A program made the position numbers and the translations under genes. Positions 33,237-41,499 of a stretch of 64,000 nucleotides of DNA are shown piece by piece. Below the pieces are notes generated by a model that was not told where the DNA came from, did not search any database, and was given only the letters and a program-made list of their open reading frames with translations. This DNA comes from DASTFY01 sp963829955 (GTDB lineage Bacteria; Actinomycetota; Acidimicrobiia; Acidimicrobiales; Ilumatobacteraceae). The stretch covers positions 186,001 through 250,000 of the forward strand of contig CAWHKS010000021.1 in the NCBI GenBank assembly GCA_963829955.1, written 5' to 3'. Every line of letters starts with the position of its first letter. Position 1 is the first letter of the stretch.

Positions 33237-36071
33237 ATGTCCTTGGCCCCCGAGCGCACCGGCATCGGCATCACCCGTCACTTCACGACGGCGGGCCTGC
33301 ACCCGTACGACGAGGTGGTCTGGGAGCGGCGTGATTCCCGCATCACCAACTGGAAGGACGGGTCGGTCGCGTTCGAGCAGGTGGATGTGGAGTTCCCGGT
33401 CACCTGGTCCCTGAACGCCACCAACATCGTGGCCCAGAAGTACTTCCGGGGCACCCTCGGGACCCCGCAGCGGGAGAGCTCGCTGCGCCAGGTGATCGAC
33501 CGCGTCAGCGACACCATCGCCGACTGGGGGGCGAGAGACGGCTACTTCGTCGACGAGGCCGAGGCCGACGCCTTCCGCGACGAGCTCAAGCACCTCCTGG
33601 TCACCCAAAAGGCGGCCTTCAACTCGCCGGTGTGGTTCAACATCGGCGTGGCCGGCGTGCCCCAGCAGGCCAGCGCCTGCTTCATCCTGTCCGTCGGCGA
33701 CACGATGGACTCCATCCTCAACTGGTACCGGGAAGAGGGCGTCATCTTCAAGGGCGGGTCGGGTTCCGGCGTCAACCTCTCCCGCATCCGGTCCAGCCTC
33801 GAGCCGCTCAACGGCGGCGGCACCGCCTCCGGCCCGGTGAGCTTCATGCGGGGAGCCGACGCCTCGGCGGGCACCATCAAGTCCGGCGGCAAGACACGTC
33901 GCGCCGCGAAGATGGCCATCCTCAACGTCGACCACCCCGACGTGCAGGAGTTCATCTGGTGCAAGTCGAAGGAGGAGCGCAAGGCCCGCGTGCTGCGCGA
34001 CGCCGGCTTCGACATGGACTTGGACGGCGCCGACTCGTTCTCCATCCAGTACCAGAACGCCAACAACTCCGTCCGGGTCACCGACGACTTCATGCGGGCC
34101 GTGCTCGACGACGCCTCGTGGGACCTCGTCGCCGTCACCAGCGGCGAGGTGCTGAAGACCGTCCGCGCCCGTGACCTGTGGCGTGAGATCGCCGAGGCCG
34201 CGTGGGAGTGCGCCGATCCGGGTCTGCAGTTCGACACGACCATCAACGCGTGGCACACCGCGCACGCGACCGGGCGCATCAACGGCTCCAACCCGTGCTC
34301 GGAGTACATGCACCTGGACGACTCGGCCTGCAACCTGGCATCCATCAACCTGCTGCGCTACATGGACGAGAACGGTCGTTTCGACGTCGACGGGTTCCGA
34401 CACACGGTCGAGGTGGTGTTCCTGGCCCAGGAGATCCTGGTCGGCAACGCCGACTACCCGACGCCGGCCATCGCCGAGACGAGCCGCACCTTCCGCCAGC
34501 TCGGTCTCGGCTACGCCAACCTCGGGGCGATGCTCATGGCACTCGGCCTCCCCTACGACAGCGAGGCCGGGCGGGCCTGGGCCGCGGCGATCACGTCGTT
34601 GATGACCGGGCACGCCTACGCCACCAGCGCCCGCATCGCCAGCCGCATGGGGCCCTTCAGCGGCTTCGCGGTCAACGAGCCCCACATGCTCGGCGTGCTG
34701 CGCCAGCATCGCGTCGCCGCGGCCGACATCGACGAGGAGCTGCTCCCGGCCGACGTGCTGTCGGCCGCGCAGCTCGCGTGGGACGAGGCGGTGGCCGGCG
34801 GCGAGGAGTTCGGCGTCCGCAACAGCCAGGCCAGCGTCCTCGCGCCGACGGGCACGATCGGTCTGATGATGGACTGCGACACCACCGGCATCGAGCCCGA
34901 CCTGGGGCTCGTGAAGCTGAAGAAGCTCGTCGGCGGCGGGACGATGTCGATCGTCAACCAGACCGTGCCGCGGGCGTTGCGCCGGCTCGGCTACTCGGTT
35001 CAGCAGGTCGACGAGATCATCGGCTACATCGACGAGCACAAGTCGATCGTGGGGGCTCCGCACCTGAAAGGCGAGCACCTTCCGGTGTTCGCCTGCTCGA
35101 TGGGCGACAACACCATCCACTACGAGGGCCATGTCCGGATGATGGGGGCCGTCCAGCCGTTCATCTCCGGCGCGATCTCCAAGACGGTGAACATGCCGGA
35201 GGACGCCACGGTCGAGGAGGTGGAGGCGCTGCACCTCCTCTCCTGGGAACTGGGCCTCAAGGCGGTCGCCATCTACCGCGACAACTGCAAGGTGGCGCAG
35301 CCCCTGTCGACGCACAAGAAGGGTGACTCGCCGGCGACGGCCAGGGACGCCATGCCGGCGCCCACGGGCACGCCGACGCAGATCGTGGAGCGCATCGTCG
35401 AGCGGATCATCCCCCAGCCGGTGCGCCAGAAGCTGCCCCGCACGCGCACGAGCCGCACGTTCGAGTTCCGGGTGGCCGACTGCAAGGGCTTCGCCACCAT
35501 CGGCGAGTACGCCGACGGCCGGCCGGGCGAGATCTTCCTGACCGTCTCCAAGCAGGGGTCCACCCTGTCGGGGATCATGGACGCGTTCGCCAAGTCCATC
35601 TCGTACGGGCTGCAGTACGGGGTGCCGATGCGGGCCTTCGTCGAGGCCTTCACCAACATGCGCTTCGAGCCAGCTGGCATGACGGACGATCCGGACATCC
35701 GCTTCGTGTCGTCGATCATGGACTACCTGTTCCGCCGCCTCGCCTTGGAGTACTTGAGCCTGGAGGAGCGCGCGGAGCTGGGCATCTTCTCCATCGAGGA
35801 GCGTTTGCAGCCCACGCTGCCCGGTGTCGAGGAGTCGGTCATCCAGACCTCGACCGGTAGCGAGATGGTGCCCGATCCGAAGTCCATCCCGTCGGTGAGC
35901 GAGCTGGCCACCCAGATGGAGTTCGGGATGGGCGTGCCGGCACCGGTCGAGCATCCACCGGGCACTCGCCACACGGATGCCCCGATGTGCATGCAGTGCG
36001 GCGTGCAGATGATCAGGGCCGGGAGCTGCCACGCCTGCCCGAGTTGCGGTAGCACCAGCGGCTGCAGCTAG
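33237..36071 (+). CDS. nrdJ: vitamin B12-dependent (class II) ribonucleoside-diphosphate reductase
   Basis: 944 residues from ATG 33237, with AGAAGGAGA at a normal distance; the frame is open upstream through the repeats but the ribosome site supports this ATG. It makes deoxyribonucleotides with adenosylcobalamin. Landmarks: AAFNSPVWFNIGVAG, QQASACFILSVGD (first redox Cys), GGSGSGVNLSRIRS, NGSNPCSEYMHLDDSACNLA (radical Cys plus Asn/Glu), QASVLAPTGTIGLMMDCDTT, and a Zn/redox tail CMQCGVQ...CHACPSCGSTSGCS. Complete, no intein, no ATP-cone at the N-terminus. Confidence 0.97.
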   Translation: MSLAPERTGIGITRHFTTAGLHPYDEVVWERRDSRITNWKDGSVAFEQVDVEFPVTWSLNATNIVAQKYFRGTLGTPQRESSLRQVIDRVSDTIADWGARDGYFVDEAEADAFRDELKHLLVTQKAAFNSPVWFNIGVAGVPQQASACFILSVGDTMDSILNWYREEGVIFKGGSGSGVNLSRIRSSLEPLNGGGTASGPVSFMRGADASAGTIKSGGKTRRAAKMAILNVDHPDVQEFIWCKSKEERKARVLRDAGFDMDLDGADSFSIQYQNANNSVRVTDDFMRAVLDDASWDLVAVTSGEVLKTVRARDLWREIAEAAWECADPGLQFDTTINAWHTAHATGRINGSNPCSEYMHLDDSACNLASINLLRYMDENGRFDVDGFRHTVEVVFLAQEILVGNADYPTPAIAETSRTFRQLGLGYANLGAMLMALGLPYDSEAGRAWAAAITSLMTGHAYATSARIASRMGPFSGFAVNEPHMLGVLRQHRVAAADIDEELLPADVLSAAQLAWDEAVAGGEEFGVRNSQASVLAPTGTIGLMMDCDTTGIEPDLGLVKLKKLVGGGTMSIVNQTVPRALRRLGYSVQQVDEIIGYIDEHKSIVGAPHLKGEHLPVFACSMGDNTIHYEGHVRMMGAVQPFISGAISKTVNMPEDATVEEVEALHLLSWELGLKAVAIYRDNCKVAQPLSTHKKGDSPATARDAMPAPTGTPTQIVERIVERIIPQPVRQKLPRTRTSRTFEFRVADCKGFATIGEYADGRPGEIFLTVSKQGSTLSGIMDAFAKSISYGLQYGVPMRAFVEAFTNMRFEPAGMTDDPDIRFVSSIMDYLFRRLALEYLSLEERAELGIFSIEERLQPTLPGVEESVIQTSTGSEMVPDPKSIPSVSELATQMEFGMGVPAPVEHPPGTRHTDAPMCMQCGVQMIRAGSCHACPSCGSTSGCS

Positions 36072-36080
36072 AAGGAGGGC

Positions 36081-36452
36081 GTGGAGCGCTTCTTCCCCTA
36101 CGAGTTCGACGAACGGCTGCGCCTCTTCTGGTGGCCGTTCGGCGTCCGCTCGGCGAAGGACGGGGTGCGGGTCGACGATGAGCAGTTCGAGGCCACCTTC
36201 GGCCGGCTGCGGCTGCGGACGGCGCGAGCCAACGTCGCCGGCGCGCACGTCACCGGTGACTACCGCTGGTGGACGGCGGCCGGCGCCCGTCTCTCCTTCG
36301 CCGACGATGGGTTGACCTTCGGCACCAACGCCCGGACGGGCGTGTGCGTGCACTTCGCACGTCGGGTCGGCCCGGTCCTCGGTGTGCGTCCGCATTCGGC
36401 GCTGACCGTCACCGTTGCCGATCCGGACGGCCTGGCTGAACTGCTGGGCTAG
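36081..36452 (+). CDS. conserved-looking protein of unknown function
   Basis: 123 residues from GTG 36081 with AGAAGGAGG just upstream. No signal or TM. The sequence is rich in Arg, Trp and beta-type patterns: FWWPFGVRSAKDGVRVDDEQ, RWWTAAGARLSFADDGLTFG. I do not recognise it. It lies nine bases after nrdJ, so is probably co-transcribed. Confidence 0.6.
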   Translation: MERFFPYEFDERLRLFWWPFGVRSAKDGVRVDDEQFEATFGRLRLRTARANVAGAHVTGDYRWWTAAGARLSFADDGLTFGTNARTGVCVHFARRVGPVLGVRPHSALTVTVADPDGLAELLG

Positions 36453-36485
36453 CGTCGACGGACGCCATCCACCAAGGAGACGTTC

Positions 36486-36893
36486 ATGGGTCTGCTCGAT
36501 TCGATCATGGGGATGCTCGGCAAGGGCGGCGGCAAGGACGTCATGTCCCAGTTGGCCACCATGTTGACGGGCAAGGGGGGCGACGGCATGGGGCTCAGCC
36601 GGCTGCTCGACCAGTTCAAGGGCGCCGGCATGGGCGACAAGGCGGAGTCCTGGGTCAGCAGCGGGGAGAACCAGCCACTCGACCCGGACGAGGTGGAGAA
36701 GGCCATCGGCTCCGAGCGACTGGCCCAGATGTCCAAGCAGACGGGCGAGAGCGTCGGAGCCCTGAAGACCGACCTGTCGAAGATGATCCCCGATGCCGTC
36801 AACAAGCTCACGCCGGACGGCAAGATGCCCAACCCTGGCGACCTCATGAACATGGTCAAGGGTCTGGACCTCGGCAAGCTTCTCGGGAAGTGA
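36486..36893 (+). CDS. YidB family protein (DUF937)
   Basis: 135 residues. The N-terminus MGLLDSIMGMLGKGGGKDVM and the block GMGDKAESWVSSGENQPLDP, then EVEKAIGSERLAQMSKQTGE and the end DLGKLLGK, are those of YidB/DUF937 proteins, whose function is unknown. AAGGAGA precedes the ATG. Follows the unknown gene by 33 bp. Confidence 0.9.
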   Translation: MGLLDSIMGMLGKGGGKDVMSQLATMLTGKGGDGMGLSRLLDQFKGAGMGDKAESWVSSGENQPLDPDEVEKAIGSERLAQMSKQTGESVGALKTDLSKMIPDAVNKLTPDGKMPNPGDLMNMVKGLDLGKLLGK

Positions 36894-36944
36894 GCCCGAG
36901 GAAGTGAACCCAGCCACCCTCTGACCGCGCCCCGCTCCGCCGAC

Positions 36945-38465
36945 GTGCTGTTCGCGACGCTCGTCGCCGCCGCCGAGTCGGTGGCGGGAACCAGCAAACG
37001 GACGGCCAAGGTGGTGGCCTTGGGCGACCTGCTGCGCCAGCTCGATCCGGCGGAGGTCGAGGCGGCCGTGGGCTTCCTGGTCGGAAGGCCCCGTCAGGGC
37101 CGGGTTGGCGTGGGTTGGTCGGCCGTGCGCGGCCTCCCCACGGCATCGGCCACGGCGGCGACGCTCACCATCGCCGACGTCGACCGGACCATCTCGCGTG
37201 TCGAGGGGATCGCCGGTCCGGGTTCCGTGGCCCATCGCCACGCGGAGCTGGGTGCGCTGTTCGCCGCCGCCACCGAACCCGAGGGGCAGTTCCTCGGGCG
37301 CCTCCTCCTCGGCGAGCTGCGCCAGGGCGCGCTCGAAGGCGTGATGGCCGACGCCGTCGCCAAGGCGGCATCCGTCCCCATCGCCCTGGTCCGTCGAGCC
37401 GCCATGTTCAACGGCGACCTGGGCCATACCGCGATGGTCGCGCTGACACGGGGCGCGCCCGGGCTGGAAGAGATCGGCCTCGAGGTCCTCCGGCCCGTGC
37501 AGCCCATGCTGGCCGGCACGGCTCCCGATGTGGCGGCCGCCCTGGCCGAGACCGGACCGGCATCGGTGGAGTGGAAGCTGGACGGCGCTCGCATCCAGGT
37601 GCACCGGGACGGGGACGACATCGCCATCTTCACCCGCAACCTCAACGACATCACCGAACGTCTGCCGTCGGTGGCGTGGGCCGTGCGTGCGTTGCCGGTC
37701 CGGCGCGTCGTGCTCGACGGCGAGTCCATCGGGCTGGACGAGGACGGCCGGCCCCACCGGTTCCAGGACACGATGAGCCGCTTCAGTCGCGACCGGCGCG
37801 AGCCGGACGGGGCCGCGGCCGCGATCGGCTTGCAGGCGTTCTTCTTCGACGTCCTGCTGGTCGACGACGATGATCTCGTGGACCGGCCGCTGGCCGAGCG
37901 GCTCACCGTCCTCGATGCCATCGCCCCCACGCTGCGACTGCCGGCGCTGACCACGGCCGATCCTGCCACCGCGGAAGCGTTCGCGGTCGACGCCGTCGAT
38001 GCCGGTCACGAGGGGGTGATGGTGAAGTCCCTCGACTCCCCATACCAGGCCGGGCGCCGTGGGGGATCGTGGCGCAAGGTGAAGCCGGTCCGAACCTTGG
38101 ACCTCGTCGTCCTTGCCGCCGAGTGGGGCCACGGGCGCCGCACCGGCTGGCTCTCCAACCTGCACCTCGGCGCCCGCGGGCCCGACGGGGGATTCGTGAT
38201 GGTGGGCAAGACGTTCAAGGGTCTGACCGACGACCTCCTGCGCTGGCAGACCGAACGCCTGCAGGCGCTAGCCGTGGGGACGGAAGGTCATGTGGTGCAC
38301 GTCCGGCCGGAGCTCGTCGTCGAGGTGGCACTGGACGGGGTCCAGGCCTCCACCCGTTACCCGGGAGGAGTGGCGCTGCGCTTCGCCCGGGTACGCCGCT
38401 ACCGCGAGGACAAGCGCGCTGCGGACGCCGATCGCATCGAGGATGTGCAGGCGCTCCTCGCCTGA
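36945..38465 (+). CDS. lig: ATP-dependent DNA ligase
   Basis: 506 residues from GTG 36945. The N-terminal DNA-binding domain (about residues 1-200) has GVGWSAVRGLP, GQFLGRLLLGELRQGALEGV and RRAAMFNGDLG. The adenylated Lys lies in motif I EWKLDGARIQVHRDG (about residue 212); motif III is FFFDVLLVDD, motif IV EGVMVKSLDS and motif V WRKVKPVRTLDLVVL. The OB domain ends at residue 506. This is the archaeal/LigB-like class also found in Actinobacteria beside the NAD-dependent LigA; probably a repair enzyme. Confidence 0.93.
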   Translation: MLFATLVAAAESVAGTSKRTAKVVALGDLLRQLDPAEVEAAVGFLVGRPRQGRVGVGWSAVRGLPTASATAATLTIADVDRTISRVEGIAGPGSVAHRHAELGALFAAATEPEGQFLGRLLLGELRQGALEGVMADAVAKAASVPIALVRRAAMFNGDLGHTAMVALTRGAPGLEEIGLEVLRPVQPMLAGTAPDVAAALAETGPASVEWKLDGARIQVHRDGDDIAIFTRNLNDITERLPSVAWAVRALPVRRVVLDGESIGLDEDGRPHRFQDTMSRFSRDRREPDGAAAAIGLQAFFFDVLLVDDDDLVDRPLAERLTVLDAIAPTLRLPALTTADPATAEAFAVDAVDAGHEGVMVKSLDSPYQAGRRGGSWRKVKPVRTLDLVVLAAEWGHGRRTGWLSNLHLGARGPDGGFVMVGKTFKGLTDDLLRWQTERLQALAVGTEGHVVHVRPELVVEVALDGVQASTRYPGGVALRFARVRRYREDKRAADADRIEDVQALLA

Positions 38466-38474
38466 CGGCCGCGT

Positions 38475-39137
38475 TCAGGCCGCGGCGACCACGAGCGCGA
38501 CCGCCGTGAAATGGCAGACGCTCGCCAGCACGGTGCAGGAGTGCCAGACCTCGTGGTACCCGAACACGGCCGGTGCCGGGTTCGGCCGCCCCACGGCGAG
38601 CACGATGCTCCCCGCCGTGTAGATGATCCCGCCGGCCACGATGAGGGCCAGTTCGGTCGCGCCGAGGTGTTGCAGGAGTGCGGGGGCCGCCATCAGAGCC
38701 GTCCAGCCGAGGACGATGTAGAGGGCCCAGCCGGCGGGTCCGGCGCGATCGAAGGCGACGAGCTTGAGCACGGCACCCAGAATGGCGCCCACCCACACGA
38801 CGGCCAGCACGGGCAGACCCCAGCCGGGCGGCAGGGCGAGCAGGCAGATCGGCGTGTAGGTGCCGGCGATGAGCAGGTAGATGGTGGAATGGTCGGCTCG
38901 TCGCATCCAGCGCAACGTGCCCGGCGAGCGGGCCAGCCGGTGGTAGGCGGCGGACGTGCCGAACCCGGCCACCAGGGTGGCAACGTAGATCGCGGCCGCG
39001 GCACGCGCCTCTGCGGGACCAGCGGCCAGCACCAGCGCCAGCCCCAGCGGGATCGAGAGCAGGAACGCGCCGGCGTGGATCCACCCCCGCCAGGACGGCA
39101 GTTCGGACCGATCGGTCGTCGCGGTCAGTGGCCTCAC
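38475..39137 (-). CDS. hemolysin III / YqfA-type PAQR family membrane protein
   Basis: 220 residues from GTG 39137, seven TM segments. Family residues: TSAAYHRLARSPGTLRWMRR (SxxxH zinc site), RRADHSTIYLLIAGTYTPI (D and the H-S-T-I), and the last TM FGYHEVWHSCTVLASVCHF (HxxxH). It is related to PAQR receptors, with suggested hydrolase activity on lipids; actual haemolysis is not implied. Convergent with the ligase. Confidence 0.92.
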   Translation of the reverse strand: MRPLTATTDRSELPSWRGWIHAGAFLLSIPLGLALVLAAGPAEARAAAAIYVATLVAGFGTSAAYHRLARSPGTLRWMRRADHSTIYLLIAGTYTPICLLALPPGWGLPVLAVVWVGAILGAVLKLVAFDRAGPAGWALYIVLGWTALMAAPALLQHLGATELALIVAGGIIYTAGSIVLAVGRPNPAPAVFGYHEVWHSCTVLASVCHFTAVALVVAAA

Positions 39138-39144
39138 GGGCGCC

Positions 39145-39444
39145 TCACAGCGGAGCCCGCTTGGTGACGTCGTGCCGGAACAGATCCCGACCGGTGACGC
39201 TCACTCCGGCCAGCCCGGCGCGGAAGGTGGCCATGTGCTCGGTCTTGAAGTGCGCTGCCAGCGCCTCTTCCGATTCCCAGGCCTCGATGAGCCAGAAGCG
39301 GCCCGGGTGGCCCAGCTCCTCGGCGAAGCGGTACGTCAGGCAGCCTTCCTCGGCCTCGCTGGCGTCGTGGACGGCCACCATCAGCGCGATGGCGGCGTCC
39401 CGGTCCGCAGGGTCGATGTCGAGGTGACCCTGAATGACAATCAT
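39145..39444 (-). CDS. antibiotic biosynthesis monooxygenase (ABM) family protein
   Basis: 99 residues from ATG 39444: MIVIQGHLDIDPADRDAAIA, ASEAEEGCLTYRFAEELGHP and FWLIEAWESEEALAAHFKTE are the dimeric ferredoxin-like ABM/YgiN pattern. The function is likely quinone or small-molecule oxidation, cannot be narrowed. Its stop is only 7 bp before the hemolysin III start. Confidence 0.9.
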   Translation of the reverse strand: MIVIQGHLDIDPADRDAAIALMVAVHDASEAEEGCLTYRFAEELGHPGRFWLIEAWESEEALAAHFKTEHMATFRAGLAGVSVTGRDLFRHDVTKRAPL

Positions 39445-39504
39445 GAGGCAGTCTCCCGCCGTTGGAGGTTCGGGCCAGCCTGCCACAGGAGGTCCCGGTA
39501 CCGT

Positions 39505-40137
39505 ATGGCCCCCGTGGCGCAGCTCCGCTTCTCCTTCGGCACCATGGGTTCGGGCAAGAGCACGGTGGCGTTGCAGATCCACCACAACCTGGCCAGCCGC
39601 GGGCTCAAGGGGCTGCTACTGACCCGCCTCGATCGCGATGGCACCCAGGTCACCAGCCGGCTCGGCGTCGCCGCGCCCGCCGTCGAGGTGGGGGACGCCG
39701 TCGATCTCTACGCGCTCGCCACCCAACGAGGTCCCCTCGACTACCTGGTGTGCGACGAAGCCCAGTTCTACGCGCCGGCACAGTGCGACCAGCTGGCCCG
39801 GGTCGTGGACGAGTTGGGGGCCGACGTCTACGCCTTCGGGCTCATCACCGACTTCCGGGGGCTGTTGTTCGACGGCACCAAGCGCCTCTTGGAGATCGCC
39901 GACGAGCGCGTGCCCCTGCAGGTCGAGGCCCGGTGCTGGTGCGGGGCGCGCGCCACGCACAACGCCCGGCTGGTGAACGGCCGCGTCGTGTACGAGGGCG
40001 ACGTCGTCGTGGTGGGCGACACGGACGAGCCGGACGCCCCTTTGTTCGGCGACACCGTCCGCTACGAGCTCCTGTGCCGTCGTCACTACGGCAGCGGCGA
40101 ACTGGCCGACGACGAGCCGGCGGCCGACGCTCCCTGA
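39505..40137 (+). CDS. tdk: thymidine kinase
   Basis: 210 residues. P-loop GTMGSGKSTVALQIHHNLAS, Walker B DYLVCDEAQFYAPAQCDQLA (catalytic Glu), VYAFGLITDFRGLLFDGTKR and the lasso with RATHNARLVNGRVV. Zinc ligands are CWCGARATH and LLCRRHY. ATG 39505 has ACAGGAGG 13 bases upstream. Salvages thymidine; fits with the neighbouring nrdJ and ligase in DNA metabolism. Confidence 0.93.
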   Translation: MAPVAQLRFSFGTMGSGKSTVALQIHHNLASRGLKGLLLTRLDRDGTQVTSRLGVAAPAVEVGDAVDLYALATQRGPLDYLVCDEAQFYAPAQCDQLARVVDELGADVYAFGLITDFRGLLFDGTKRLLEIADERVPLQVEARCWCGARATHNARLVNGRVVYEGDVVVVGDTDEPDAPLFGDTVRYELLCRRHYGSGELADDEPAADAP

Positions 40138-40168
40138 GCGAGCGGAGCGAGCTCCATGTCACGGTGAG

Positions 40169-41428
40169 CTACTTCCAGGCGCAGGGCATGCGCTTGATGC
40201 CGTTGATGAAGTTGCTCTGCAGGTACGCGGGCTCGCCGGTGACCCGCAGCTCGGGCAGGCGGCGGTGGATCTCCTCGAACATGACCGTGATCTCCCGCCG
40301 GGCCAGGTTGGCGCCGAGGCAGAAGTGGGGACCGCCGGCGCCGTAGCCGACCTGCGGGTTCGGGTCGCGCCGGACGTCGAACACATAAGGGTCGGCGAAC
40401 TTCGTGTCGTCCCGGTTGGCCGAGTTGTACCAGAGCACGACCTTGTCGCCCTCGGCGATCGGGTGCCCGGCGATCTCGGTGTCGGCCGTCGCCGTGCGGC
40501 GGAAGTGGATGACCGGCGAGGCCCAGCGCACGATCTCCTCGACCGCGGTGCGGGCCACGCCGCCGAAGTCGTCCCACCAGATCGCCCGCTGGTCGGGGAA
40601 CTCCGTGAGCGCCTTGATGCCGTGGCTCATCGCGTTGCGCGTGGTCTCGTTGCCGGCCACGACGAGCAGGATGAAGAACGACCCGAACTCGGCACTGGTC
40701 AGCCGCTCGCCGTCGACTTCGGCGTGCATGAGCGCCGTGGTCAGATCCTCCTTGGGGTTGGCGAGGCGGTCGTTGCCCAGCTCCATGGCGTAGGCGTTCA
40801 TGGCCATGCTGTGGTTGAGCAGGGCGTCGAACTCGCCGCCGTAGTCGGGGTCGCCGGCGCCGAGGATGGTGTTGGTCCAGGCGAAGATCTGCTTCTCGTC
40901 CTCGTCGGGAATGCCCATCATCTCGCAGATGATCTGCAGCGGCAGCGGAGCGGCGACCTCCTCGACGAAGTCGCAGGCCCCGTCGGGGTACCGCTCCAGC
41001 AGGTTGTCGACGATCCCGTCCGCCTTCTGCCGGACGTACTCCTCGATCTGGCTGACGACTTTCGGCGTGAAGGCCTTGCCGACGATCGAGCGCAGCCGGA
41101 GGTGGCGAGGATCGTCCATGTTGATCATCGAACCGAAGAACTCGGCGATCTCGATGGGCAGGTCGGGGATGTTGGAGCCCTTGCCGGAGCAGAACAGCTG
41201 CGGGTTGCGGCTGACGTGCCAGACATCGTCGAAGCGGGTGACGGCGTAGTAGCCCGGGCCCTTGGGGAACGGCGGGAACTCGGCTTCCTCGAAGAAGTGG
41301 ATGGGCGACTCGCGTCGCAGGGTCGCGAAGGTGCCCTCCCGCCACGACCGGGCCGCGAGCCAGAACTCGGGATCGGAGAGGTCGATCTGATCGAGGGGGA
41401 CGTCGTCGACGTCGATGGGGCCGGCCAT
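40169..41428 (-). CDS. cytochrome P450 (CYP125/124/142-like)
   Basis: 419 residues. I-helix ILLVVAGNETTRNAMSHGIK, ExxR helix AVEEIVRWASPVIHFRRTA, heme-binding loop VGYGAGGPHFCLGANLARRE (axial Cys), and the C-terminus SNFINGIKRMPCAWK, all typical of actinobacterial CYP125/124/142 enzymes that hydroxylate terminal methyls of sterols or branched lipids. No steroid catabolic cluster is present, so the substrate is open. No ferredoxin gene adjoins it. Confidence 0.92.
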   Translation of the reverse strand: MAGPIDVDDVPLDQIDLSDPEFWLAARSWREGTFATLRRESPIHFFEEAEFPPFPKGPGYYAVTRFDDVWHVSRNPQLFCSGKGSNIPDLPIEIAEFFGSMINMDDPRHLRLRSIVGKAFTPKVVSQIEEYVRQKADGIVDNLLERYPDGACDFVEEVAAPLPLQIICEMMGIPDEDEKQIFAWTNTILGAGDPDYGGEFDALLNHSMAMNAYAMELGNDRLANPKEDLTTALMHAEVDGERLTSAEFGSFFILLVVAGNETTRNAMSHGIKALTEFPDQRAIWWDDFGGVARTAVEEIVRWASPVIHFRRTATADTEIAGHPIAEGDKVVLWYNSANRDDTKFADPYVFDVRRDPNPQVGYGAGGPHFCLGANLARREITVMFEEIHRRLPELRVTGEPAYLQSNFINGIKRMPCAWK

Positions 41429-41499
41429 GCGCGCATCGTACGCCGGGCCGAGTCGCGGAGGCCGGGCTGCGCCAAGGTGCCCGGGGTAGCCTTGGCCCG

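Noticed and set aside
32991..38165. A 1,724-codon open frame on the minus strand opposite nrdJ and the DNA ligase
   Set aside because: It is a by-product of high GC at third positions; the plus-strand frames carry intact nrdJ, YidB and ligase motifs and the antisense peptide has biased, repeat-like composition.
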